Positions 1 to 5,536 of a stretch of 47,010 nt of DNA are shown here, one piece after another. The DNA lies in the IMG/VR virus record IMGVR_UViG_3300036857_000284, positions 1 to 47,010 of that record. The stretch is one strand, 5' to 3'. The translations under genes were made by a program, and so were the position numbers. Within the stretch, counting starts at the first letter, position 1, and each line of letters opens with the position of its first letter. The notes under the pieces were generated by a model, which was not told the DNA's origin, ran no database searches, and worked only from the letters and a program-made list of their open reading frames with translations. This DNA comes from a virus.

Positions 1-323
1 CATGAGGGCCTGTACGGGCTTCCTATCGAATACGGTAACTCCGTACTGTTTGGGAACCCATGCATGGCTAGTAAGTCGTTGATTTTATTGCATTTTCCCT
101 ACAGCAACCCATTGATTTTATTGTGCTTTTCAGCGTCTAGGGCTGCGCATAGTAACTACATGCCTGCCCACGTTTGGACTCGTGGTCGGTTGCATCAATA
201 AGGCCATTGATATGATTGAAGAATTTAGCCTTTGCATAGGTACTGGCATACTAGAGTGCGCACATGTGGGGAGTGTAGTTATTCAACGCCATTTCTAAAC
301 TACACGAGAACGGCCTGATTTCC
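1..323. other. AT-richer left flank without a recognisable gene
   Basis: No open frame here looks coding on either strand, and base composition is clearly more AT-rich than the rest of the window. It holds two near-copies of TGATTTTATTG (about 82-92 and 114-124) and a related stretch, GATTTCCCTACATTTTCCC, at the far end, running into the HNH gene's stop codon. It could be flanking host DNA, an attachment region or a phage terminal region. I see no tRNA, terminator with a T-tract, or clear promoter. Confidence 0.4.
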
Positions 324-650
324 CTACATTTTCCCGCCAGTGTAGAAAACATGCCTCGGATCTAGGGGCATTCCGTCCTCCCCTATCCGATCGGAAAAGC
401 CCCTGATTTCGAGGGCGTTTTTCTCGCCGTCGTGGCATTCCTTGCACAGGCTTTGCAGGGCACCGAACCAGAACGCTCGCGGATCCCCCTTATGCGGCAC
501 CACGTGATCGGTCACGGTTGCGAGCGTTTTGCGCCCTCGTTTCAGGCATAGGGCGCACAGGGGGTTCAAACGTCGCTGGTAGCGGGCGCGCCGTTGCCAG
601 CGGCGGGAGGAATACCAATCGTGCCACGGTTCGCGGTTTCGTTTTGGCAT
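324..650 (-). CDS. HNH endonuclease (phage small HNH family)
   Basis: A 108-residue protein with the small phage HNH layout: a basic N-terminal part (WQRRARYQRR), a zinc-type pair CALC near residues 31-34, the catalytic stretch VTDHVVPHKGD near 46-56, and a second cysteine pattern, LCKECH, near 68-73. Such proteins nick or cut double-stranded DNA and often sit beside terminase, where they help packaging. The start ATG at 650 was chosen because a longer upstream extension is proline/arginine-rich and unlike the family. It is the last gene of the left minus-strand group. No terminase is visible next to it, so a packaging role is inference. Confidence 0.8.
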   Translation of the reverse strand: MPKRNREPWHDWYSSRRWQRRARYQRRLNPLCALCLKRGRKTLATVTDHVVPHKGDPRAFWFGALQSLCKECHDGEKNALEIRGFSDRIGEDGMPLDPRHVFYTGGKM

Positions 651-737
651 GGAACCGAGTTCCGCCTTGTGGTATTGGTTTGTTGCTCCGCTAGAACCGA
701 GAACCCCCAGCCCCCCGACCCTCGTTCTCGCGAGCCG

Positions 738-776
738 TGGGCCCGTACTGAGTGGCACGGGCCCATTGTCATTTTT
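738..776. terminator. hairpin between NusG-like and HNH genes
   Basis: Perfect 9-bp stem TGGGCCCGT/ACGGGCCCA (738-746 and 757-765) with a 10-base loop. The T-rich tail (TTGTCATTTTT) lies on the plus-strand side, so as a classical terminator it would stop plus-strand transcription. On the minus strand it lies between two genes and has no T-tract. A second weak hairpin, GACCC...GGGTC, lies near 797-821. The rest of 651-870 shows no gene I can support. Confidence 0.35.
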
Positions 777-870
777 GGGGCATAGGCCGACACATGACCC
801 AAACGGCGTTTTGCCGGGTCATTCCCACGATATCGGCCCGTTACCTTCAACCGCCCGCCGTCCGGGAGGA

Positions 871-1449
871 CTATTGGATCTCGTGCCGACCTCGTCGCCT
901 GCGGCGTCGCCGTTTACGCCCGGGCGTATTTCGCATTGCCTGTGACTCGAATACGAGTTGCCGTTCGTCGACCTGACAGGGCACGCTTGCGGAGAGCCAT
1001 TCGAGGCTCACGAGCGCCCGATATTCGTCGACCATGTATTGAAAGATCGCGCGTTGGCCCACGATGCGGTGATCGTCGCTCGAATGGACGATGACGCGGT
1101 CACCGAACCTGAATCGGCCGGATTGTCGTTCGGGGGCTGGAATGACGTCGTCGACGTCAGCGATTTTACGGAGCGAGGTTAGGGCGAGGTCTGGCACCTC
1201 GGCGATATGACCGCCGTCGCCGCGAACGAAATCGAAGATCCCGAATCGGGTGCGCAGCGCGTGGAACGCATTTCGCGGATCCAAGAACACGTAGCGAGGA
1301 AAAGCGGGCCGAAGGCGATCCAGCACACGACCGCGAACGACGCAACGGTTGCGGATCTTGAAAACATGATTTGGGAAATGGTGCCGTGTGAGCGACCGCG
1401 CGATCGCAAGCTCGCGGTTAGGTTGGCACAGTGCCAACGCAAACGCCAT
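871..1449 (-). CDS. NusG/RfaH-like transcription elongation (antitermination) factor
   Basis: A 192-residue protein. Residues 1-95 resemble the NusG N-terminal (NGN) domain, with the signature FPRYVFL near residues 50-56, and are followed by a KOW-like half (about 108-160, beginning RFRFGDRVIVHSS). NusG paralogues bind RNA polymerase and alter pausing or termination. A phage copy would plausibly allow read-through of phage terminators. The C-terminus ends in a very basic run of arginines, which may contact nucleic acid. GGAG-type bases precede the ATG at 1449, and its transcript probably starts between 1450 and the terminator at 1595. The family is recognised from domain pattern; the antitermination role is inferred. 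Confidence 0.75.
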   Translation of the reverse strand: MAFALALCQPNRELAIARSLTRHHFPNHVFKIRNRCVVRGRVLDRLRPAFPRYVFLDPRNAFHALRTRFGIFDFVRGDGGHIAEVPDLALTSLRKIADVDDVIPAPERQSGRFRFGDRVIVHSSDDHRIVGQRAIFQYMVDEYRALVSLEWLSASVPCQVDERQLVFESQAMRNTPGRKRRRRRRRGRHEIQ

Positions 1450-1594
1450 GGGCCTCCGCTCCCCTTATGTCCGCCGTGTGACGTTGAGCGTGGATTGGAC
1501 GTCTAAACCACGGGCGGGGCTTTTGGCAAGGGGGATCCGCCAGATGTGGGGGGAAGTTCATCGCGGGGGCGAGGTGGGGGCCGTACCTTAGAAA

Positions 1595-1634
1595 ACGCCG
1601 CCCCGGTCAATGCCGAGGGCGGCGTCGTGTTTTT
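1595..1634. terminator. bidirectional intrinsic terminator
   Basis: Perfect 9-bp stem ACGCCGCCC/GGGCGGCGT (1595-1603 and 1617-1625) with a 13-base loop. On the plus strand it is followed by CGTGTTTTT, and on the minus strand by TTTTC. It separates the NusG-like gene from the upstream 70-aa gene on the minus strand, so the NusG-like gene probably has its own promoter. Confidence 0.65.
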
Positions 1635-1637
1635 GGG

Positions 1638-1714
1638 GGGGGCGACAGGTTCGCGCGATCAAGGGCCTTGCAACCCGCGTGATCGCTTCGGTCCGAATCC
1701 GAACGTCCCCACCA
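1638..1714 (+). ncRNA. possible tRNA-like RNA lacking a D-arm
   Basis: The 77 bases can form a 7-bp acceptor-like stem GGGGGCG/CGTCCCC (one G-U pair), followed by ACCA as in a tRNA with an encoded CCA end. They can also form a 5-bp T-arm-like stem TTCGG/CCGAA with the 7-base loop TCCGAAT, and a perfect 7-bp middle stem GCGATCA/TGATCGC topped by GGG...CCC around CCTTGCAA. There is no D-stem, and the anticodon arm is not canonical. This could be a decayed tRNA, a tRNA mimic or chance in GC-rich DNA. It lies opposite to the surrounding genes and directly after a terminator. Confidence 0.25.
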
Positions 1715-1842
1715 CCGGCTAAGGCAACGACTGACACCGGTGTCTTAGCCCACCTCGCGGCCCGGCCGCAACTTGGGAGGCGGTGCATCTTTCCTCGCCT
1801 GCTATCGCCTCCGGAGAGGGGCAGGAAGCGCCCGCAACCGCT

Positions 1843-2055
1843 TCAAGGCAAGCGCCAATGGCTCACGGTCACGCCTTCCGGCATACGCTCGTCGAGATGG
1901 ATCTCGCGGCCGTGGATCTGGCCTTTGCGCTCGACGTGATCGGAGCAAAGCAGCACGACGGGGCCGGTGACCTCCGGCGAGGTGTCATCGTCGATAGCGT
2001 GCCACGGCCGATCCAAAATGAACGGTGCCGCGCGGAGTTCATGGCGTTGGGTCAT
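1843..2055 (-). CDS. hypothetical protein (70 aa)
   Basis: Not recognised. A compact acidic-basic mixed protein with no membrane segment and no cysteine motif; its middle reads PEVTGPVVLLCSDHVERKGQ. The start ATG at 2055 overlaps the upstream gene's TGA (ATGA), which supports co-translation and fixes the start. It is followed by the gene-free region holding the bidirectional terminator, so it is probably the last gene of a two-gene unit driven from the repeat region near 2660. Confidence 0.6.
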   Translation of the reverse strand: MTQRHELRAAPFILDRPWHAIDDDTSPEVTGPVVLLCSDHVERKGQIHGREIHLDERMPEGVTVSHWRLP

Positions 2056-2342
2056 GCGTGAGTCCAATCTATCGTTCGGAGTTCGTCTATCAGACGTTGG
2101 GCAAGCTCGAAATGGTGCTCGTCGAGAATCCGGCTTTCCTTAGATCTTGCAAGGCGTTCACCGTTCCAACCCAAATGAAACCACTTTTTTCGCTTGCGGG
2201 ATGCTCGCCATGGTGCCTCGACCTTGAGATTGTGCCAAGCGCCTGAATTTCCCCACCACCATACCCGCCAGCGTTGACCATCGAATTCGAAAGCATGGAT
2301 CTGAAACGGCGCGCGTGTGTCTCGTGCGACGTCAATCCCCAT
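2052..2342 (-). CDS. hypothetical protein (96 aa), tryptophan-rich
   Basis: Not recognised. The central part is rich in tryptophan and basic residues (GQRWRVWWWGNSG, KRKKWFHLGWNGERLAR), which suggests a soluble nucleic-acid or RNA contacting protein, though this is only a guess. ATG at 2342 was preferred over an upstream TTG at 2420 because GAGG stands 6 bases before it, while no ribosome-binding site precedes the TTG. The longer form would add 26 residues. Its stop overlaps the next start (ATGA). Confidence 0.6.
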   Translation of the reverse strand: MGIDVARDTRAPFQIHAFEFDGQRWRVWWWGNSGAWHNLKVEAPWRASRKRKKWFHLGWNGERLARSKESRILDEHHFELAQRLIDELRTIDWTHA

Positions 2343-2456
2343 AGCGTGCCTCGCGCGCGCAATTCTTGGGCGTTTGTCTGGAATGCTTATAGTTTTTTCT
2401 TGAATCTTTCCTGTCGTCAAGTGGTGCCACTTGGGGCCGCGCTATGGACGGGCGAG

Positions 2457-2795
2457 TGCGGCACCCTCGGAGGGGACGCGAGCGCCAGCGAAGCGCGGCA
2501 CCTCCCTCCCGGTTTCCCTACCCCGTAGGGGGGGAAACCGGAGGGTGCCGCACCGTCCGACGCGCGCGGCACTCGTGCGGCACCTTTGCGGCACCTTGAG
2601 GTATTGAGACATAGAATCTAATAGCTACGTTTTCGCGAATAAGCGGTATTGCGCGGGATTATGCGGGAAAGAGTTATCCACAACAATTTTAACGCGACGA
2701 TGCATCGCACAATTTCAACCGATTGGATGTTGTCGCGTCATCGGATTAAAGGGGTGCGGCACCTTGCGGCACCTCGCGGTTTGAGGTGCCGCACC
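2457..2795. repeat. nine-copy TGC(G/C)GCACC repeat region with a DnaA box; candidate origin or operator region
   Basis: Copies or close variants start near 2457, 2494, 2546, 2565, 2576, 2587, 2755, 2765 and 2787, in both orientations; GGTGCGGCACC is itself palindromic. The copies flank an AT-richer centre (2596-2750) that contains TTATCCACA (2674-2682), an exact match to the classic DnaA box. A long interrupted inverted repeat occupies 2495-2553. Iterated palindromic sites around an AT-rich core with a DnaA box suit a replication origin, but the same arrangement would serve as an operator cluster for the minus-strand genes to the left. No gene is present in 2343-2813. Confidence 0.45.
2658..2686 (-). 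promoter_or_regulatory. candidate sigma-70 promoter reading leftwards
   Basis: On the minus strand, TTGTTG (2686-2681) and CATAAT (2663-2658) are separated by exactly 17 bases. The -10 box is close to TATAAT and the -35 box is weak. The DnaA box at 2674-2682 overlaps the spacer and the edge of the -35 box, so DnaA binding could interfere with it. It would drive the genes at 2342 and 2055. Confidence 0.3.
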
Positions 2796-2802
2796 GTTGT
2801 TT
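2764..2802. terminator. hairpin built from the repeat units after the 59-aa gene
   Basis: A 10-bp stem TGCGGCACCT/AGGTGCCGCA (2765-2774 and 2784-2793) with a 9-base loop. A T-rich tail (GTTGTTTTTG) follows on the plus strand. On the minus strand it comes just after the stop codon of the 59-aa gene but without a T-tract. It is formed by two inverted copies of the local repeat, so it may be a by-product of that array. Confidence 0.35.
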
Positions 2803-2813
2803 TTGTTAGCAGA

Positions 2814-2993
2814 TTAGCGCCGGTCGCGGGGCAGGAACGAGCCCAAGAACCAATCGTAGAGCACCTGTCGGGCGTGCGAGCGGATCTTGCCCTTGTCGCA
2901 ATCGGCGGGCAGGTCGTTGGCGATACGGTCGGCGATTTCGTCGGCGAGGCCGTCGACGACGCGTTGGATATTGCCGGAGAGATCTTCAATCAC
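2814..2993 (-). CDS. small phage protein (59 aa), GTG start
   Basis: Not recognised. It begins IEDLSGNIQRVV and contains two acidic amphipathic helices (VVDGLADEIADRI), then a basic, aromatic end (HARQVLYDWFLGSF). The GTG at 2993 overlaps the upstream gene's stop (GTGATTGA), which implies translational coupling. The frame is open further upstream, but that stretch is a shadow of the upstream gene. An alternative is that this is the C-terminal part of the upstream protein displaced by a frameshift. Confidence 0.5.
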   Translation of the reverse strand: MIEDLSGNIQRVVDGLADEIADRIANDLPADCDKGKIRSHARQVLYDWFLGSFLPRDRR

Positions 2994-3303
2994 GGCGAGG
3001 TGCCAAGCGAGCCGGCCCGTACCAACCTGTGAGCGGGGGCAATCCGAATTCGTTGCGGCGTTTGCGGTCGGCCCAAGCGAGCAATTTTTTATAGCTCTTG
3101 AACCGTCCGATCTCGCACGACACGCGCGCGTGCTCGCCGAGGACATCGCGATTTTTCTCGACGAATTGGGTTTGCACGGCGTCGAGGCTGTAATTCTCGT
3201 CGATCTCGAACAGCCACACAATCCGACAGTGCTGCGCAAAATTCCACTCGTGCGGCAATTCCGGGTCGTCGAATTTAATGAGCACAGCGGCGAGCATGAT
3301 CAC
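2986..3303 (-). CDS. hypothetical phage protein (105 aa)
   Basis: Not recognised. It starts with a hydrophobic strand (MIMLAAVLIKFDDPELP), followed by a region rich in aromatic and acidic residues (HCRIVWLFEIDENYSL) and a basic helix (FKSYKKLLAWADRKRRNEFG). Nothing suggests export. The GTG at 3303 overlaps the upstream TGA; an ATG two codons further in is also possible. It is coupled to the 202-aa gene upstream and the 59-aa gene downstream. Confidence 0.6.
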   Translation of the reverse strand: MIMLAAVLIKFDDPELPHEWNFAQHCRIVWLFEIDENYSLDAVQTQFVEKNRDVLGEHARVSCEIGRFKSYKKLLAWADRKRRNEFGLPPLTGWYGPARLAPRRD

Positions 3304-3908
3304 ACGCGATATTTCTCGCGGAGCGTGGCCAAGAGGTCATCGCGATCAATCCTGTCGCGGCGTGTTTCACAATAACCGAAAACGCGATCTTGCCCCGCGA
3401 TGATCGCGCGCGCGCAACAATGGATGGAATCGAGGCTTCGGATCCGGGCGAATTGGGCGCGATAGCCGTGCTCATGCTCGATCACGTCGCCCCACAATTT
3501 GACGGTGCCTCCTACCCGGAATGAATCAGTCCACCATGTCGCATAGTCCGCCATCCGCTCGAAATCCTTGAACGCGTGCACGCCGGCGGCGTCGACGTCG
3601 CCTTGCATAACTTCACCCGGCCGCCAACACGCGTCGACGGCCATGCTAAAGAGCGTTTCTCCATCTTCGCCGACGCGCCAGCACCGATGCGCGATGATTT
3701 CGCCGGCGATGATTCCCTCGTTCGGGACGGGCACGGCGTCGTCGTCGACCCAATAGAGCGGCAGTCGCCAGATTGGGGGAATATTTTGAAACGAGATCGG
3801 CACGGCCATAGCCCGATTGATCGCCAAACGATATTGCGCCAACACCGAGAAGATCCGAAGTTGATTGACGAGATCAGGCGGGTACGTGTTCGGGGCCGGT
3901 AGGGACAT
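3300..3908 (-). CDS. conserved phage protein of unknown function (202 aa)
   Basis: The C-terminal third carries a pattern I associate with a widespread uncharacterised phage/prophage family: VKLWGDVIEHEHGYRAQFA followed by a conserved hydrophobic run and a basic tail. The N-terminal part has prolines and tryptophans (IPPIWRLPLYWVDDD) and no signal peptide. The start ATG at 3908 lies inside the preceding 48-aa gene (35-base overlap). Function is unknown in the family as far as I recall. Confidence 0.7.
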   Translation of the reverse strand: MSLPAPNTYPPDLVNQLRIFSVLAQYRLAINRAMAVPISFQNIPPIWRLPLYWVDDDAVPVPNEGIIAGEIIAHRCWRVGEDGETLFSMAVDACWRPGEVMQGDVDAAGVHAFKDFERMADYATWWTDSFRVGGTVKLWGDVIEHEHGYRAQFARIRSLDSIHCCARAIIAGQDRVFGYCETRRDRIDRDDLLATLREKYRV

Positions 3909-4020
3909 GCGCGGGCTCTTTCGCCGGCGGCGCTTTCGGTGTTGGCTCGGGTGTCGGTTGGATTGGTTCGGTCAACGGCACGACTGTGATGCGCCGAATG
4001 GGTTTGCCTATGTCTGCCAT
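3874..4020 (-). CDS. small proline-rich phage protein (48 aa)
   Basis: It begins MADIGKPIRRITVVPLTEP and continues with alternating proline, glutamate and threonine (TPEPTPKAPPAKEP). Short peptides of this type, with a basic PIRRI start and a proline-rich tail, are common in alphaproteobacterial phages, with no known role. Its ATG overlaps the stop of the last cassette gene (TAATG). The tail is probably unstructured. Confidence 0.6.
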   Translation of the reverse strand: MADIGKPIRRITVVPLTEPIQPTPEPTPKAPPAKEPAHVPTGPEHVPA

Positions 4021-4298
4021 TATGCTCGCTCCCCCCGCAACTTGCCTGCCATCGCACGGGAGTCGGCGGCGATCGCATTGAGGTCGTCGGAGTTCACGGC
4101 GTCGTCCGCGCGATCCGCCATCCGGTCGAGGAAGGCGGCGGCTTCGGTGATCCGCTTGCCGTCCTCTAGCAGCTTGCCCTCATAGTGGAATAGTCTCTGC
4201 TGATCTCCAGCACGCTCGGCGCACAGCCGCTCGATCTCATCGGCGGCCTCCCATCCTCCACACGCCCCCTCGCGCAATCGCTTAACGATATCGCTCAT
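4020..4298 (-). CDS. cassette h: coiled-coil accessory protein (92 aa)
   Basis: Starts MSDIVKRLREGACGGWEAADEIERLCAER, a pattern close to Ea22-like accessory proteins of phages, and ends with an alanine-rich helix (ITEAAAFLDRMADRADD...AIAADSRAMAGKLRG). The ending closely matches cassettes a and e (EAAAFLDGLA...DCRAMAAKLRALEGK). It is the last member of the array and the only long one without the ALEGK end, as expected because no cassette follows it. No function is known. Confidence 0.75.
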   Translation of the reverse strand: MSDIVKRLREGACGGWEAADEIERLCAERAGDQQRLFHYEGKLLEDGKRITEAAAFLDRMADRADDAVNSDDLNAIAADSRAMAGKLRGERA

Positions 4299-4299
4299 G

Positions 4300-4560
4300 C
4301 TACTTCCCCTCCAGGGCGCGGCGGGCCGTCATAGCTGCACTGGTGAGCCATTTATCTCCAAGCGCATCCTCCCAAGTATCGTTCACCATCTCTCTTAGCG
4401 CCGCCGTCAGCCGCTCGTTTTCAATCGACAGGGCGCAGCGCGAGGCCGTCAGCCGCTCGATCTCGGCGCGCAGTCTTTCCTCAAGTCCGCAATTGCATGG
4501 CCCGACTGGAAGGGCGGGTGCGTTGTAGATCGCACAGTCGGAATGGTGCACGTCGCTCAT
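4300..4560 (-). CDS. cassette g: coiled-coil accessory protein (86 aa)
   Basis: Begins MSDVHHSDCAIYNAPALPVG, then has a CNC motif and a heptad-like helix (LEERLRAEIERLTASR...SIENERLTAALREM), a tryptophan-containing middle, and the shared end ARRALEGK. Its N-terminal MSDVH is shared with the degenerate cassette d. The start at 4560 follows the junction GGAGGGGAAGTAGC, which gives a strong ribosome-binding site. Function is unknown. Confidence 0.7.
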   Translation of the reverse strand: MSDVHHSDCAIYNAPALPVGPCNCGLEERLRAEIERLTASRCALSIENERLTAALREMVNDTWEDALGDKWLTSAAMTARRALEGK

Positions 4561-4561
4561 G

Positions 4562-4663
4562 CTACTTCCCCTCCAGGGCGCTCCAGCCGGGACCACTGCT
4601 ACCCGGCCTCGCAGGGCGTCGGGGGCGATTGCGCATTCGCCACACCGCAGGAGTGTTGCTCAT
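4562..4663 (-). CDS. cassette f: minimal cassette (33 aa)
   Basis: A very short frame (MSNTPAVWRMRNRP...WSALEGK) between two junction elements. Start and stop fit the array rule: ATG overlaps the TGA of cassette e (ATGA), and the end is ALEGK-TAG followed by C-ATG of cassette g. The body is basic, glycine/proline-rich and not coiled-coil, so it may be a remnant left by deletion of a longer cassette. Whether the peptide is used is unknown. Confidence 0.45.
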   Translation of the reverse strand: MSNTPAVWRMRNRPRRPARPGSSGPGWSALEGK

Positions 4664-4953
4664 TCCTTCCCCTCCAGGGCGCGCAGCTTCGCCGCCATCG
4701 CGCGGCAATCAGAAGCGATAATCTTAAACCCTATGCCGTGGTAATCATTAGACGCTTCAAGGTCGTCTGCCAGCCCGTCGAGGAAGGCGGCGGCCTCGGC
4801 GATCTGCTCATGCAGATCATCAATGGACTTCTCATAGGACGCATTGCGTTCCTGTGAACGCTGCACGTCCTTGTCAGCCCGCAGCCGCTCGTTCTCGGCG
4901 CGCAGCCGTGCAAGCTCATGGTCCACGCTGGTCATCTCAGAATTAGGTCTCAT
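4660..4953 (-). CDS. cassette e: coiled-coil accessory protein (97 aa)
   Basis: Long helical protein: heptads in LARLRAENERLRADKDVQ and KSIDDLHEQIAEAAAFLDGLADDLEA, then SDCRAMAAKLRALEGKE. The second half is strongly similar to cassettes a and h, which shows duplication followed by divergence of the first half. The start follows a variant junction (GGAGGGAAAACT). The end is ALEGKE-TGA, not ALEGK-TAG, so it overlaps cassette f. Probably cytoplasmic and oligomeric; role unknown. Confidence 0.7.
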   Translation of the reverse strand: MRPNSEMTSVDHELARLRAENERLRADKDVQRSQERNASYEKSIDDLHEQIAEAAAFLDGLADDLEASNDYHGIGFKIIASDCRAMAAKLRALEGKE

Positions 4954-5035
4954 AGTTTTCCCTCCAGGGCGCTAAGTTTACGCGGTTGCGATGCTCAGCG
5001 GGCTCAAAAGCTTCGGAACGGTGCACGTCGCTCAT
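4943..5035 (-). CDS. cassette d: degenerate cassette (30 aa)
   Basis: Starts MSDVHRSEAFEPAEHRN like cassette g, then runs through a junction element in a different reading frame, so the end reads APWRENYET where other cassettes have ALEGK. It shows that the junction DNA, not the encoded ALEGK peptide, is what is kept: the element still provides GGAGG before the next ATG at 4953. Likely a decayed member. Confidence 0.4.
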   Translation of the reverse strand: MSDVHRSEAFEPAEHRNRVNLAPWRENYET

Positions 5036-5036
5036 G

Positions 5037-5342
5037 CTACTTCCCCTCCAGGGAACGGCGGGACACCCATTTGTCGGCGTCCCTATGCCACGACTGTTGC
5101 GGTATAAACTCTCCGGCCATCCAAGCGCGCGCCGCAAGAATGAGCGTATTGGCCAGGGCGAGCTCCGCCCTCAATTCGTTGTTGATGCGCATGATCTCCT
5201 GCATACCCCGCTCGACCGCCGATGGCTGCCGCAGCGCGATCTGCTCGATGAATTGATCTCGTTCTTGAGTCAGCCGCTCGATCTCGGCGCGCAGTTCTGC
5301 GTTCTCGTCGCAAAGCCTGCGCCATTCCGGTGCTAGGTTCAT
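5037..5342 (-). CDS. cassette c: coiled-coil accessory protein (101 aa)
   Basis: Begins MNLAPEWRRLCDENAELRAEIERLTQ, a long charged coiled coil, with a second helix (MRINNELRAELALANTLILAARAW), and ends DKWVSRRSLEGK. The DKW motif also occurs near the end of cassette g, so the two share C-terminal as well as coiled-coil parts. The junction before it is the standard form. Function is unknown. Confidence 0.7.
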   Translation of the reverse strand: MNLAPEWRRLCDENAELRAEIERLTQERDQFIEQIALRQPSAVERGMQEIMRINNELRAELALANTLILAARAWMAGEFIPQQSWHRDADKWVSRRSLEGK

Positions 5343-5343
5343 G

Positions 5344-5535
5344 CTACTTCCCCTCCAGGGCGCGGCGGGCACAGTCCGTCATGGACCGAATAATATCCCG
5401 CAACCCGTGTTCGTATTCCCCTGTCAGGTTGCACTTGTCGAAATCCGCGATAATTGTCATCTGCGCCCGCAGCCGCTTGATCTCGGCGACGAGCTTGTCG
5501 ATGGTGTCCATTGCGCGTTCGGTGATATCGCTCAT
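5344..5535 (-). CDS. cassette b: small coiled-coil accessory protein (63 aa)
   Basis: MSDITERAMDTIDKLVAEIKRLRAQM begins a single helix; a short loop (DKCNLTGEYEHG) follows, then RDIIRSMTDCARRALEGK. Both ends match the array rule: TAG of cassette a, one C, then ATG at 5535, and ALEGK-TAG at the end. It is the shortest intact-looking member. Function is unknown. Confidence 0.65.
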   Translation of the reverse strand: MSDITERAMDTIDKLVAEIKRLRAQMTIIADFDKCNLTGEYEHGLRDIIRSMTDCARRALEGK

Positions 5536-5536
5536 G

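Larger units (their letters stand above)
1450..1842. other. Gene-free region with hairpins and a possible structured RNA
   Basis: No convincing gene. Contents, left to right: a probable leader for the NusG-like gene, a bidirectional terminator (1595-1634), a tRNA-like fold (1638-1714), and a nested inverted repeat (GGCTAAG near 1718, CTTAGCC near 1744) that encloses the 12-bp palindrome GACACCGGTGTC at 1733-1744. The palindrome has the form of a dimeric repressor site. Minus-strand frames here give arginine/alanine-rich translations without a recognisable pattern. Confidence 0.4.

Noticed and set aside
566-850. A 94-residue minus-strand frame between HNH and NusG-like genes
   Set aside because: Overlaps the HNH gene and a hairpin, and its translation has no structural pattern; the HNH frame is clearly the real one.
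1638-1714. Functional canonical tRNA
   Set aside because: No D-stem and no regular anticodon stem, so I list it only as a possible tRNA-like RNA.
1588-1788. A 66-residue minus-strand frame
   Set aside because: No ribosome-binding site, arginine/proline-rich sequence, and it overlaps a strong terminator and the tRNA-like fold.
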